Below are positions 7,665 through 14,799 of a stretch of DNA of 45,119 bases, piece by piece; position 1 is the first letter of the stretch, and every line of letters begins with the position of its first letter. A program made the position numbers and the translations under genes. The DNA is from CAYSUS01 sp964434165. GTDB lineage: Bacteria; Planctomycetota; Planctomycetia; Pirellulales; Thermoguttaceae. Below the pieces are notes generated by a model. It did not search any database. It was not told where the DNA came from and saw only the letters and a list, made by a program, of their open reading frames with translations. The stretch covers positions 1-45,119 of the forward strand of contig CAYSUS010000056.1 in assembly GCA_964434165.1 (NCBI GenBank), in the 5' to 3' direction.

Positions 7665-8993
7665 ATGCCAAACCACGTCGTATTGCTCTCGATTCCCGGC
7701 CTGCGCGAGAAGGACGTGGAGGCGATGAGCCACCTTCGCGAGGTCCTGGCCGGAGGCGAGATCGCCGAGCTCCGGCCGAGCTTCCCCTGCGTGACCTGCC
7801 CGGTCCAGGCGAACATGACCACCGGCCGGCTTCCCCGCGAGCACGGCGTGGTGTCCAACGGCTTCTACTGGCGCGACCGGCGCCGCGTGGAGATGTGGAC
7901 CGCCGGCAACGAGTGCGTCGAGCGGCCGCAGCTATGGGAGGTGCTCAGGGAGCGGGCGGGCAAGACTTCGGCGGTGTGGTTCCCGCTGCACAGCAAGCGC
8001 GCGGCCGCAGACCTGATCTGCACGCCGGCGCCGATCCACAATCCGGACGGCAGCGAGTCGCTGTGGTGCTACACGAAGCCCGAGGGGATGTACGGCGAGC
8101 TGCGCGACGCCCTGGGGCATTTTCCGCTACAGCACTTCTGGGGCCCGATGGCCGGCATCCCCTCGTCGGACTGGATCGTGGATTCGGCCGTCTGGGCCGC
8201 CCGGCAGAGCAGGCCGGACCTGTTCTACATCTACCTTCCGCACCTCGACTACGCGGCACAGAAATCGGGGCCCGACAGCGAGCGTGCCCTCAAGGCTGTG
8301 GTGGACCTCGATGAGGCGATCGCCCGACTCGCGGCCGGTCTTGGCGAGGCCTACGGCGACGACCTGGTCTGGCTCATCGCAGGCGAGTATGCGATCGCGC
8401 CCGTCGACCACGTCACCTATCCCAATCGCGTGTTGCGCGAGGCCGGTCTCCTCGCGGTGCGCGAGGAAGAAGACGGCGAGCACCTCGACCCGAGCGGCTC
8501 CGAGGCGTGGGCCATGGTCGACCATCAGCTTGCGCACGTCTTCGTGCGCGACGGCGACCAGCAGATCGCACGTCGCGTGGCCGATCTCTTCCGAGAGCAT
8601 GAAGGGATCGCCGAAGTGCTCCTTCGGGGCGACCTGCAGCGATACGCGCTGGACCACGCGAGGTCGGGGGAGCTGGTGCTCGTTTCCGAGCCGAACAGTT
8701 GGCAAGCGTACTACTGGTGGCTGGACGATTTACGCGCGCCCGCCTTCGCCCGCACGGTGGACATTCACCGAAAGCCGGGTTATGATCCCGTGGAACTCTG
8801 CTTCGATCCCACCACGCGGAGCATCCCGCTCGACGCGACCCTGATTCGCGGCTCGCACGGGGCCCCCGCCGCTACGGAAGCGCAGCGGACCGTGCTGTTG
8901 GCCTCGCAGCCTGGCCTGTTCCCGCCGGCAGCGCTAGGAGACACGGACGTGTTCCGCGTTGTGCTTCGCGGGTTCGGGATTGATGAGAGTTGA
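7665..8993 (+). CDS. Alkaline phosphatase superfamily protein (nucleotide pyrophosphatase-like, EboF-like)
   Basis: A 442-residue soluble protein with the layout of type I phosphodiesterase/nucleotide pyrophosphatases. The nucleophile region is PSFPCVTCPVQANMTTG (Thr near residue 44), a metal-binding pair lies in YLPHLDY, and a late histidine lies in RGSHG near the C-terminus. Two usual metal-ligand sites look altered: the first beta-strand reads VVLLSIPGLRE, where a catalytic Asp is normal, and the usual DH motif reads AGEYAIAP. It may therefore bind metals differently or act on an unusual bond. The start is the ATG at 7665. It is the last gene of the isomerase/UbiA/isomerase set, in the position expected for eboF. 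No signal peptide is visible, so cytoplasmic location is likely. Confidence 0.82.
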   Translation: MPNHVVLLSIPGLREKDVEAMSHLREVLAGGEIAELRPSFPCVTCPVQANMTTGRLPREHGVVSNGFYWRDRRRVEMWTAGNECVERPQLWEVLRERAGKTSAVWFPLHSKRAAADLICTPAPIHNPDGSESLWCYTKPEGMYGELRDALGHFPLQHFWGPMAGIPSSDWIVDSAVWAARQSRPDLFYIYLPHLDYAAQKSGPDSERALKAVVDLDEAIARLAAGLGEAYGDDLVWLIAGEYAIAPVDHVTYPNRVLREAGLLAVREEEDGEHLDPSGSEAWAMVDHQLAHVFVRDGDQQIARRVADLFREHEGIAEVLLRGDLQRYALDHARSGELVLVSEPNSWQAYYWWLDDLRAPAFARTVDIHRKPGYDPVELCFDPTTRSIPLDATLIRGSHGAPAATEAQRTVLLASQPGLFPPAALGDTDVFRVVLRGFGIDES

Positions 8994-9047
8994 AACACTC
9001 CGCCCCGTTCGGTCCCGCCTTCCATCCCGCCTGCAAGGAGTCCTGCC

Positions 9048-10964
9048 ATGTTGACGCGGCATCTCGTTTCTCGCCTTCTTCAAGCGACGTTGGCTCTGGC
9101 GTGTGTCACTGCCCTGCCCTTGGCGGCCTCGGCCGCCGACGGGATGCCCGACCCCGCGCGTGTGAAGGCGGTTGCCGCGATGCTGCCGGAGGCGCCGCAG
9201 GGCGTGGGACCGAGGGTCACAGACCGGAAGGCTTGGGACGCGGTCGCCGGCCTCAAAGAAGCCGCCTCGATCATCAAGCAGGCCGAGGCTGAAGCCAAGC
9301 ACCCCACTCCCGAGATCCCGGACGACCTCTACCTGGAGTTCTCGAGGAACGGCAACCGGACGAACTACCAGCGCGAGATGTACAAGCGCTTCCGACGGTT
9401 CTCGACGCTCGTCCTGGCCGAGTGCGTCGAGAACCAGGGGCGGTTCATCCCCGCTCTGGAGGAAACGATCGGCGTGCTGTGCGACCAGAAGGCGTGGACC
9501 TTGCCCGCGCATGATCGGAGCTTGAAGAACTTCAAGGGCCAGGAGATCGATATCGACCTGTGGACCGTGCGCGTGTCGTGGAACCTGGCGACGGCCGACT
9601 GGTGGCTCGGCGACAAACTCGGCGACAAGACGCGCAAGCGGATCAGGGTGGAACTGGAGCGGCGGACCTTCGGGCCGTTCGAAAGCTACCTCAAGACAGG
9701 CAAGCCCCAGATGTTCTGGCCACGGACTACGAACAACTGGAATGCCGTGTGCCTTGCCGGCACGACCGGCGCGGCCCTGGCCACGATCGAGTCGCGCGAG
9801 CGGCGGGGCCTTTACGTAGCGGCTGCCGAGAAGTACATCCAGAACTTCCTCCGGGGCTTCACGCCCGACGGCTACTGCTCGGAAGGCGTCGGCTACTGGA
9901 ACTACGGATTTGGCAACTACGTGCAATTGGCCGAGACACTCTATCAGGCGACCGGCGGGAAGATCGACTGGCTGGCCGAACCCCAAGTGAAGCAGATCTC
10001 GCTCTATGGGCGCCGTATGGAGATCGCCCCGGGCATCTATCCGGCCTTCGCCGATTGCAGCACGCGCGCGCAGCCCGACCTGCGCCTGATGGCCTTCCTC
10101 AGCCGGCGCCTGGGGCTGGGGCTGGCCGAGACGGAGAAGCGTGGGCTGCTGCTTGCGGCCGGGATTGACTCGAACCTGCCCGAGCTGGGACTGATGGGCT
10201 TTGCCAACTCGGCCACGGCCGTGCCGTCCACCTCGAAGGAGGCGCCGCAGCAGCCGCCCCGCGACTGGTTCGAAGACGCAGGGATCCTGATCTGCCGTCC
10301 TGCCAAGGAGGGCCCCAAGGCCCTGGCGGTCGCTTTGAAAGGCGGTCACAACGCCGAGCACCACAACCACAATGACGTGGGCTCGTTCATCGTCGCCCTA
10401 GGCGGCGGGACGCCCCTGCTGGACCCGGGCGGCGAGGTCTACACCGCGCGGACGTTCAGCTCCAAGCGCTACGAGAGCGACGTGCTCAATTCCTTCGGCC
10501 ACCCCGTGCCCCGCGTGGCCGGGCAGCTCCAGCGCACGGGGCGCAGCGCGGCTGCCAAGGTGCTTGAGCGCCGTTTTTTGGATCAGGAGGACTCGCTGTT
10601 GCTTGATCTGAAGCCCGCGTACGACGTTAAGGGCCTGGAGTGCCTGGAGCGGGAGTTCGTCTATCGGAGAGAGGGGCGAGGCAACCTCGTCGTGATCGAC
10701 ACGGTCGAGTTCAACTCACCCCAGCAGTTCGGCACCGCACTGATCACGTTCTCCAAGTGGCACCGCGAGGACAAGGATGTGCTGATCGTGGGCGAGGGCG
10801 CCCAAGCCGTGCGCGTGGAGATCGAGGCCGAAGGCGAGGTCAAGATCGCGGCCGAGGAGATCAAAGAAGACTGCCACGGCCGTCACCCCACGCGCATCGG
10901 GATCGATTTCGCCAAACCGGTCCAGGGCGGGACGATCCTGCTTTGGATTGAGCCTGCGGAGTGA
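9048..10964 (+). CDS. Secreted heparinase II/III-like polysaccharide lyase
   Basis: A 638-residue exported protein. Residues 1-30 form a signal peptide (hydrophobic core LLQATLALACVTALPLAA, likely cut near ASAAD). The middle is an alpha-toroid-like region typical of uronate lyases, and the second half carries the heparinase II/III beta-domain with the conserved GHNAEHHNHNDVGSF stretch followed by LLDPGGEVYTARTF. Such enzymes cleave acidic polysaccharides (heparin-like, alginate or other uronates) by beta-elimination; the substrate here is unknown. AAGGAG at 9035-9040 lies seven bases before the ATG, a strong ribosome site. The gene stands alone on its strand, between the Ebo-like cluster and the convergent ExeA-type cassette. 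Family is clear; specificity is not. Confidence 0.88.
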   Translation: MLTRHLVSRLLQATLALACVTALPLAASAADGMPDPARVKAVAAMLPEAPQGVGPRVTDRKAWDAVAGLKEAASIIKQAEAEAKHPTPEIPDDLYLEFSRNGNRTNYQREMYKRFRRFSTLVLAECVENQGRFIPALEETIGVLCDQKAWTLPAHDRSLKNFKGQEIDIDLWTVRVSWNLATADWWLGDKLGDKTRKRIRVELERRTFGPFESYLKTGKPQMFWPRTTNNWNAVCLAGTTGAALATIESRERRGLYVAAAEKYIQNFLRGFTPDGYCSEGVGYWNYGFGNYVQLAETLYQATGGKIDWLAEPQVKQISLYGRRMEIAPGIYPAFADCSTRAQPDLRLMAFLSRRLGLGLAETEKRGLLLAAGIDSNLPELGLMGFANSATAVPSTSKEAPQQPPRDWFEDAGILICRPAKEGPKALAVALKGGHNAEHHNHNDVGSFIVALGGGTPLLDPGGEVYTARTFSSKRYESDVLNSFGHPVPRVAGQLQRTGRSAAAKVLERRFLDQEDSLLLDLKPAYDVKGLECLEREFVYRREGRGNLVVIDTVEFNSPQQFGTALITFSKWHREDKDVLIVGEGAQAVRVEIEAEGEVKIAAEEIKEDCHGRHPTRIGIDFAKPVQGGTILLWIEPAE

Positions 10965-11016
10965 CCTGCGCGCCTGGCAGAAGCTGGGTGCCTCGGTACC
11001 GTTTTCCGGTGCCGTG

Positions 11017-11838
11017 CTATTCCGGCACCAGGGCGACCAAGTCTTCGGCCACGGACTCGACCAGCGGGGCGGTGACCGCCTGCCGCTCTTCGGCGTAGCC
11101 CACGAGAAGTGCCAAGTCCGCCAGGCGGTTGATCCGGCGAGCGACGCCCTGTGTGAGCTCGTGCAGCGCGGTCAAGGCCTCATCGTCGAAGATCGCCCGG
11201 TCGCTGCCGGCCGCGCGGAGACGATGGGCCACGTAGGCGGCCGTCTCCTCGACGGTGAACGGCCGGAGGAGGCACTTCGCCACCAGCCGCTCCTCGAGCT
11301 GCGGCGTGCGGTCGAGCACCGGGAGAAGACCCGGCTGCCCCACCAGGAGCATGGCCAGGCCGGGCTGGCCGTCGCGTTGGAAGTTCAGCAGGAGGCGGAT
11401 CGCCTCGAGCGTGCGGGCGTCGGTGAGAAGGTGGGCCTCGTCCACGACGATCATCGGGCAGCGGTCGCTCTCCGCGGCCTCGGCCACGCAGCGCTCGATC
11501 CGCTGCACGGTAAGGCGGACCTCGGACGCCGGTCCGCCGGGGCCGCCGCCCTCGAGCCGGTCGGCCAGGTAGCCCAGCAACTCCTCGGCGCGCATCTGCG
11601 GGAACACGAGATGGACGAACGGGCCGAACCGCTGGCCGAGCACGTCGCGGAGGATGTCCACCAGCAGGGTCTTGCCCAGCCCCGAGGCCCCGGCCAGGAT
11701 CGCCGCCCCGCGGTGGCTCTCCAGGGCGTAGCGCAGCTTCAAGAGGGCCGCCTGGTGCGACTCGCAGGGATAGTAGAACTGCGGGTCGGCGACGCTGTCG
11801 AACGGCTTGCGCGTCAGGCGCCAGTGGGACTGATACAT
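11017..11838 (-). CDS. ExeA/GspA-like AAA+ ATPase
   Basis: A 273-residue ATPase of the ExeA/MSHA-MshM type, opening MYQSHWRLTRKPFDSVADPQFYYP, the classic HW..KPF.....FY start of the family. Walker A is GASGLGKT at 50-57, Walker B is MIVVDEAH, and sensor-type sequence VGQPGLL follows. In other bacteria ExeA helps assemble secretion pores through peptidoglycan, and relatives accompany exopolysaccharide operons. This copy lacks a C-terminal membrane helix or peptidoglycan-binding domain. It is the last gene of a minus-strand set after the Tyr-rich membrane protein and the degenerate P-loop protein, with only 21 bases separating it from the latter. It converges with the lyase gene ending at 10964. 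Confidence 0.9.
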   Translation of the reverse strand: MYQSHWRLTRKPFDSVADPQFYYPCESHQAALLKLRYALESHRGAAILAGASGLGKTLLVDILRDVLGQRFGPFVHLVFPQMRAEELLGYLADRLEGGGPGGPASEVRLTVQRIERCVAEAAESDRCPMIVVDEAHLLTDARTLEAIRLLLNFQRDGQPGLAMLLVGQPGLLPVLDRTPQLEERLVAKCLLRPFTVEETAAYVAHRLRAAGSDRAIFDDEALTALHELTQGVARRINRLADLALLVGYAEERQAVTAPLVESVAEDLVALVPE

Positions 11839-11859
11839 CGCAGCGATCGGGCGGTGGGG

Positions 11860-13167
11860 TCAGGCAGCGCGCACTTCGGGCACGCAGTTCTCGGCGATTC
11901 CAAGCAGGGATATGCCGTGGCTCGCCGCCGCATCGCGGATCGCGATCAGGTCGTCGAGGGACGTGGAGCGGACGTTCCGGACGAGGAGCAGGCCCTCCAA
12001 GGCCGTCGGCGTGCTCGGGCCGGAGGGCACGCTCAAGGGGCCCCGGTCCCGCATCGGCCCCAAGTCCACCAGCGCCAGGTCGTAGCCCGAGCGCAGGGGA
12101 ACGAGACACAGAAGGTCGAGACCCGGGAGGGTCTCGACGGACGCCATTCCTGCCGAGGGCTTGCACCAGGGGACCAGCGCGATGCGGTCCGCGAGGGACT
12201 CGATGACGACCTCCGGCAGTTGCGTGCGGCCGGCAGCGACCGCTTCCCAGCCGATCTCGGGCGCCAGGCCGAGCCGTCCGGCCAGCGCAGGCCGGGCCGC
12301 GTCGGCTTCGACCAGGGCGACGCGGAGCCCGCGGCGCGACAGGACCCGCGCCGTGGCGAGCAGCAGGGTGGTGCAGCCCTCGTCGCGCCGCAGCGCGCCC
12401 ATGGCCACCAGGCGCCTGCCCTGCGAGCCGGCGTCTTCGAGCACGTCGGCCAGCCGCTCCAGGGCCGCGCCCGCCTTGGTTCGAAGCACCTCGCAGACCG
12501 CAGGCCAGCCGAAGCGGTCGGTCTGGAGCAGTGCGCGGAAGGGCTCGACCATGGGGACGACCACGGCGGGCGGGGGCGGTGCGTCCGCAGCGGTTTCGGG
12601 CGCGGACGGTTCCGAAGGAGGTGAAGGCGGACCGGCCGCGTCGGGAGCCGAGGGGGGCGGTTCGATTCCCGGCAGGGCGGGCCGCTCCGAGGTGGCGGGC
12701 CGCTCGGGCCGGAACCGCGCCGGCTCGCGCTTCTTGAGAACCGGAAGCGTGGGCGAGGGGGCGATGAAGCACGCAACCCCCTGAGGGATGCCCAGGTCGG
12801 CCACCGAGACTCGTGCAGGAGCGTCGGCCCCGCGGTCCGACGAGCCCGGCTGCAACTCCCGCCGCTCGTCCCGAGGGCTCGTCGCGTGAGGTGCCATGGT
12901 CGTGTGTCCTTTTCCGTTCCGGTCGGGCGGTTGCCTGAGCACGCGAAGCGCGCCGGCGTGCGGCAGGCCGACCCCCGAATCGCTCGAATCCTGCAAGGCC
13001 CGCGCCATGGCGAGCCCCTGGGATTGCGGCGGCTCGCCCGCCGGCGCTTGCGGGCTTTCGTCCAACATCTCGCTCAGCGGCACCGGGCGCACCTTGGGAG
13101 CCAGGGCCGGCGGCAGCGCTCCATGTTGGAAGTAGGCCTTAATAAATGCCTGATCGAGCGCCGTCAT
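11860..13167 (-). CDS. CpsD/BY-kinase-like P-loop protein with degenerate Walker A
   Basis: A 435-residue protein. Residues 1-20 (MTALDQAFIKAY...) look like a conserved N-terminal tag, residues 90-205 are Pro/Ala-rich and probably disordered, and residues 250-435 resemble the cytoplasmic ATPase of polysaccharide-chain-length regulators (CpsD/Wzc C-domain/ParA-like). The Walker A position reads ALRRDEGCTTLLLA (258-271), with Cys265 where the lysine of GEGKST is expected; the second motif reads VALVEADAARP (283-293) and Walker B YDLALVDLG (362-370). The C-terminal tyrosine cluster of BY-kinases is absent. The ATG at 13167 is chosen because of the N-terminal tag; an internal ATG at 12897 with an AAGGA upstream is an alternative. 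The start lies within the last 29 bases of the Tyr-rich gene, implying coupling. Catalytic kinase activity is doubtful. Confidence 0.78.
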   Translation of the reverse strand: MTALDQAFIKAYFQHGALPPALAPKVRPVPLSEMLDESPQAPAGEPPQSQGLAMARALQDSSDSGVGLPHAGALRVLRQPPDRNGKGHTTMAPHATSPRDERRELQPGSSDRGADAPARVSVADLGIPQGVACFIAPSPTLPVLKKREPARFRPERPATSERPALPGIEPPPSAPDAAGPPSPPSEPSAPETAADAPPPPAVVVPMVEPFRALLQTDRFGWPAVCEVLRTKAGAALERLADVLEDAGSQGRRLVAMGALRRDEGCTTLLLATARVLSRRGLRVALVEADAARPALAGRLGLAPEIGWEAVAAGRTQLPEVVIESLADRIALVPWCKPSAGMASVETLPGLDLLCLVPLRSGYDLALVDLGPMRDRGPLSVPSGPSTPTALEGLLLVRNVRSTSLDDLIAIRDAAASHGISLLGIAENCVPEVRAA

Positions 13168-14527
13168 GGCTGCTCCTGACCGTCGGTTTCTCGATCGTGC
13201 CGGTGAATCGGGCCACTCCCGCCCGATCGCTTTCAGGCGAGTACCCGCGGCGCGGCCGCACCACGCCGCGCTGGTCGGCCAGGCGCTGGCCGGCGGCTCC
13301 GTAATAGGAGTCGTCGGGCTCGCCGGCGTATCGTCCCTCGTACCCCGCGGGGTACGTGCTCTGCGGGTCGCTTCGGTAATCGGGGCTGCGGTAATCGGGG
13401 CTGCGGTAGTCGGGCGCGGCGCGGCGGTAGCCCGAATCGTGGGACCGCCGATCCGCCTCGTAGTGCGACTGGGCGGGAGCCTGACAGGCGTTCGGATCCT
13501 GGCGCCAGTAGGCGTTCGGATCGTAGCGCCGGTACGACGCCGGGTCGTAGGAGCGCGCGTAGTCGGTTGCGTAGCGGTCGCGGCGATCGGAGTAGTCGTC
13601 GTGCCGATCGTCCTGGCCGTATGCGTCGTACGAGGCGCGAGCGTCGGGCTGGACGTTCGCGCCGGGCCCGTATCGCGCGTTGGGGTCATCGTACCGAGGG
13701 GCCGAGGAATAGTCGCGCCGGTAGGGCTCGTAGGACCGTGCCGACCTCGCCTCCCCGCGCGAATCGGCGTGGCGGTAGTCGGAGCCGACGGCGCGGGGGT
13801 CCGGATCGCCCCGTTCGGGCGTGCGGTAGGTGCGACGATCGAGGTCCGCGGCGGTGCGCGACCCGCGGTCGCTCAACTCCTGCGAGGCGCCCTCGTCGCG
13901 GAACGGCGGAGGCGCGATCTCGGCGAAGGGACGCGTGGCGGTGACATCGTCCGCCTCGACCCGGCGGTAGTCGGCCGTGTTCGGATAGCGGGGCGGGATG
14001 CCCGCCTCGGCCGTGCTCGGATAGCGACCCGTCTCGCCGTATCCTTGCGACCGGGCGGGACCTTCTCTCCCCATGCCCGGCGCGGACGGCGAGCCGGGGC
14101 CGGCCAGACCCGACGACGGGCCGGAATGGGCGGCTCCCTCCCACTTCGGGGCGGCGGGCGCATCCGGGGCCGGCGGCTTCAATTCGAAGCCCGAGTCCTC
14201 ATGGGAGGCCGAGCGGTTCTCGTCCCCACCGCGGAAGATGAACGGCAGCACCGCCAGGAGCAGGAGGGCCAGCCCTCCGCCGACGAGGATCCTGGCCGAC
14301 AGTCCGGGGCTGAGAATCCGAGCGTCCCGTTCCCGTGCCGGCTGCGAGGACGGCTCGTCCGTGTGCGTCGAAGTCACGTCGGGGATTTGCGTCACTACCG
14401 AGGGCGACGACGTTCGAGTACCCGCGGCCGTGCAGGAGCAGCCCTGCCCCTGGGTGCCGCAACCGTTGGCAGCATCGCAGCCTTGCTCCTCGGGCTGCGA
14501 GGCGTCTTTCGCGAGATCATCACGCAT
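13139..14527 (-). CDS. Tyr-rich single-pass membrane protein, unknown function
   Basis: A 462-residue protein with a Cys-containing N-terminus (GCDAANGCGTQGQGCSC), one transmembrane helix at about 80-98 (RILVGGGLALLLLAVLPFIF) and a long hydrophilic C-terminal region holding about 32 tyrosines, mostly in Arg/Asp-flanked words such as RRYDP, RSYDP and PDYRS. PDYRS is tandemly repeated through a 15-base DNA repeat at 13374-13403. A distinct motif VARFTGTIEKP lies near the end. The ATG at 14527 is chosen over an upstream in-frame ATG (14605) because an AGGAC precedes it and the longer version adds only basic, non-conserved residues. First gene of the cassette with the P-loop and ExeA-like ATPases. 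The tyrosines invite phosphorylation or a structural envelope role; neither is shown. Confidence 0.75.
   Translation of the reverse strand: MRDDLAKDASQPEEQGCDAANGCGTQGQGCSCTAAGTRTSSPSVVTQIPDVTSTHTDEPSSQPARERDARILSPGLSARILVGGGLALLLLAVLPFIFRGGDENRSASHEDSGFELKPPAPDAPAAPKWEGAAHSGPSSGLAGPGSPSAPGMGREGPARSQGYGETGRYPSTAEAGIPPRYPNTADYRRVEADDVTATRPFAEIAPPPFRDEGASQELSDRGSRTAADLDRRTYRTPERGDPDPRAVGSDYRHADSRGEARSARSYEPYRRDYSSAPRYDDPNARYGPGANVQPDARASYDAYGQDDRHDDYSDRRDRYATDYARSYDPASYRRYDPNAYWRQDPNACQAPAQSHYEADRRSHDSGYRRAAPDYRSPDYRSPDYRSDPQSTYPAGYEGRYAGEPDDSYYGAAGQRLADQRGVVRPRRGYSPESDRAGVARFTGTIEKPTVRSSHDGARSGIY
13374..13403. repeat. 15-base tandem repeat in the Tyr-rich gene
   Basis: CGGTAATCGGGGCTG occurs twice head to tail (13374-13388, 13389-13403), followed by a diverged third unit (CGGTAGTCGGG). 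On the minus strand it encodes repeats of the pentapeptide PDYRS, so the tyrosine-rich region appears to grow by unit duplication. Confidence 0.8.
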
Positions 14528-14648
14528 AGTCCTGTCCCTTGATCGAGGAACCTGCGTCGAGCGCGGGGGGCGCACGACAGTCCGCGGCTGATGGCGGTTC
14601 AACACAACTATCGGTTCGGGATGTAACGATCTTGAGACTTAAATGGGA

Positions 14649-14662
14649 CCTTGCTAGCAAGG
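14649..14662. promoter_or_regulatory. 14-base perfect palindrome in divergent promoter region
   Basis: CCTTGCTAGCAAGG is a perfect palindrome in the 272-base region between the divergent Tyr-rich gene (minus) and the first FAD oxidoreductase gene (plus). It could be a binding site for a dimeric regulator of either gene. No regulator gene is nearby, so this is only a candidate operator. Confidence 0.35.
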
Positions 14663-14799
14663 AAAGCTGGGCAAGATGGCGGCGACCGTCCGGGCGCAAA
14701 GGCCCGGCGACCGCCTCCTGCACGCTTGCACGGAGCCACGAGCGGAGGCTATCCTGCGGTTCGTCGCTGACGCCTCGTTCCAGCCTGGAGTCCACGGCC

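Noticed and set aside
11009..11029. Terminator between the lyase and ExeA genes
   Set aside because: GGTGCCG/CGGCACC forms a stem but includes the ExeA stop codon and has no T-tract.
10948..12624. 558-residue plus-strand frame opposite the ExeA and P-loop genes
   Set aside because: Shadow of two minus-strand genes with clear Walker and family motifs.
13166..14542. 458-residue Val/Arg-rich plus-strand frame opposite the Tyr-rich gene
   Set aside because: Its composition follows from the tyrosine codons on the other strand; the minus frame has a membrane helix, ribosome site and cassette context.
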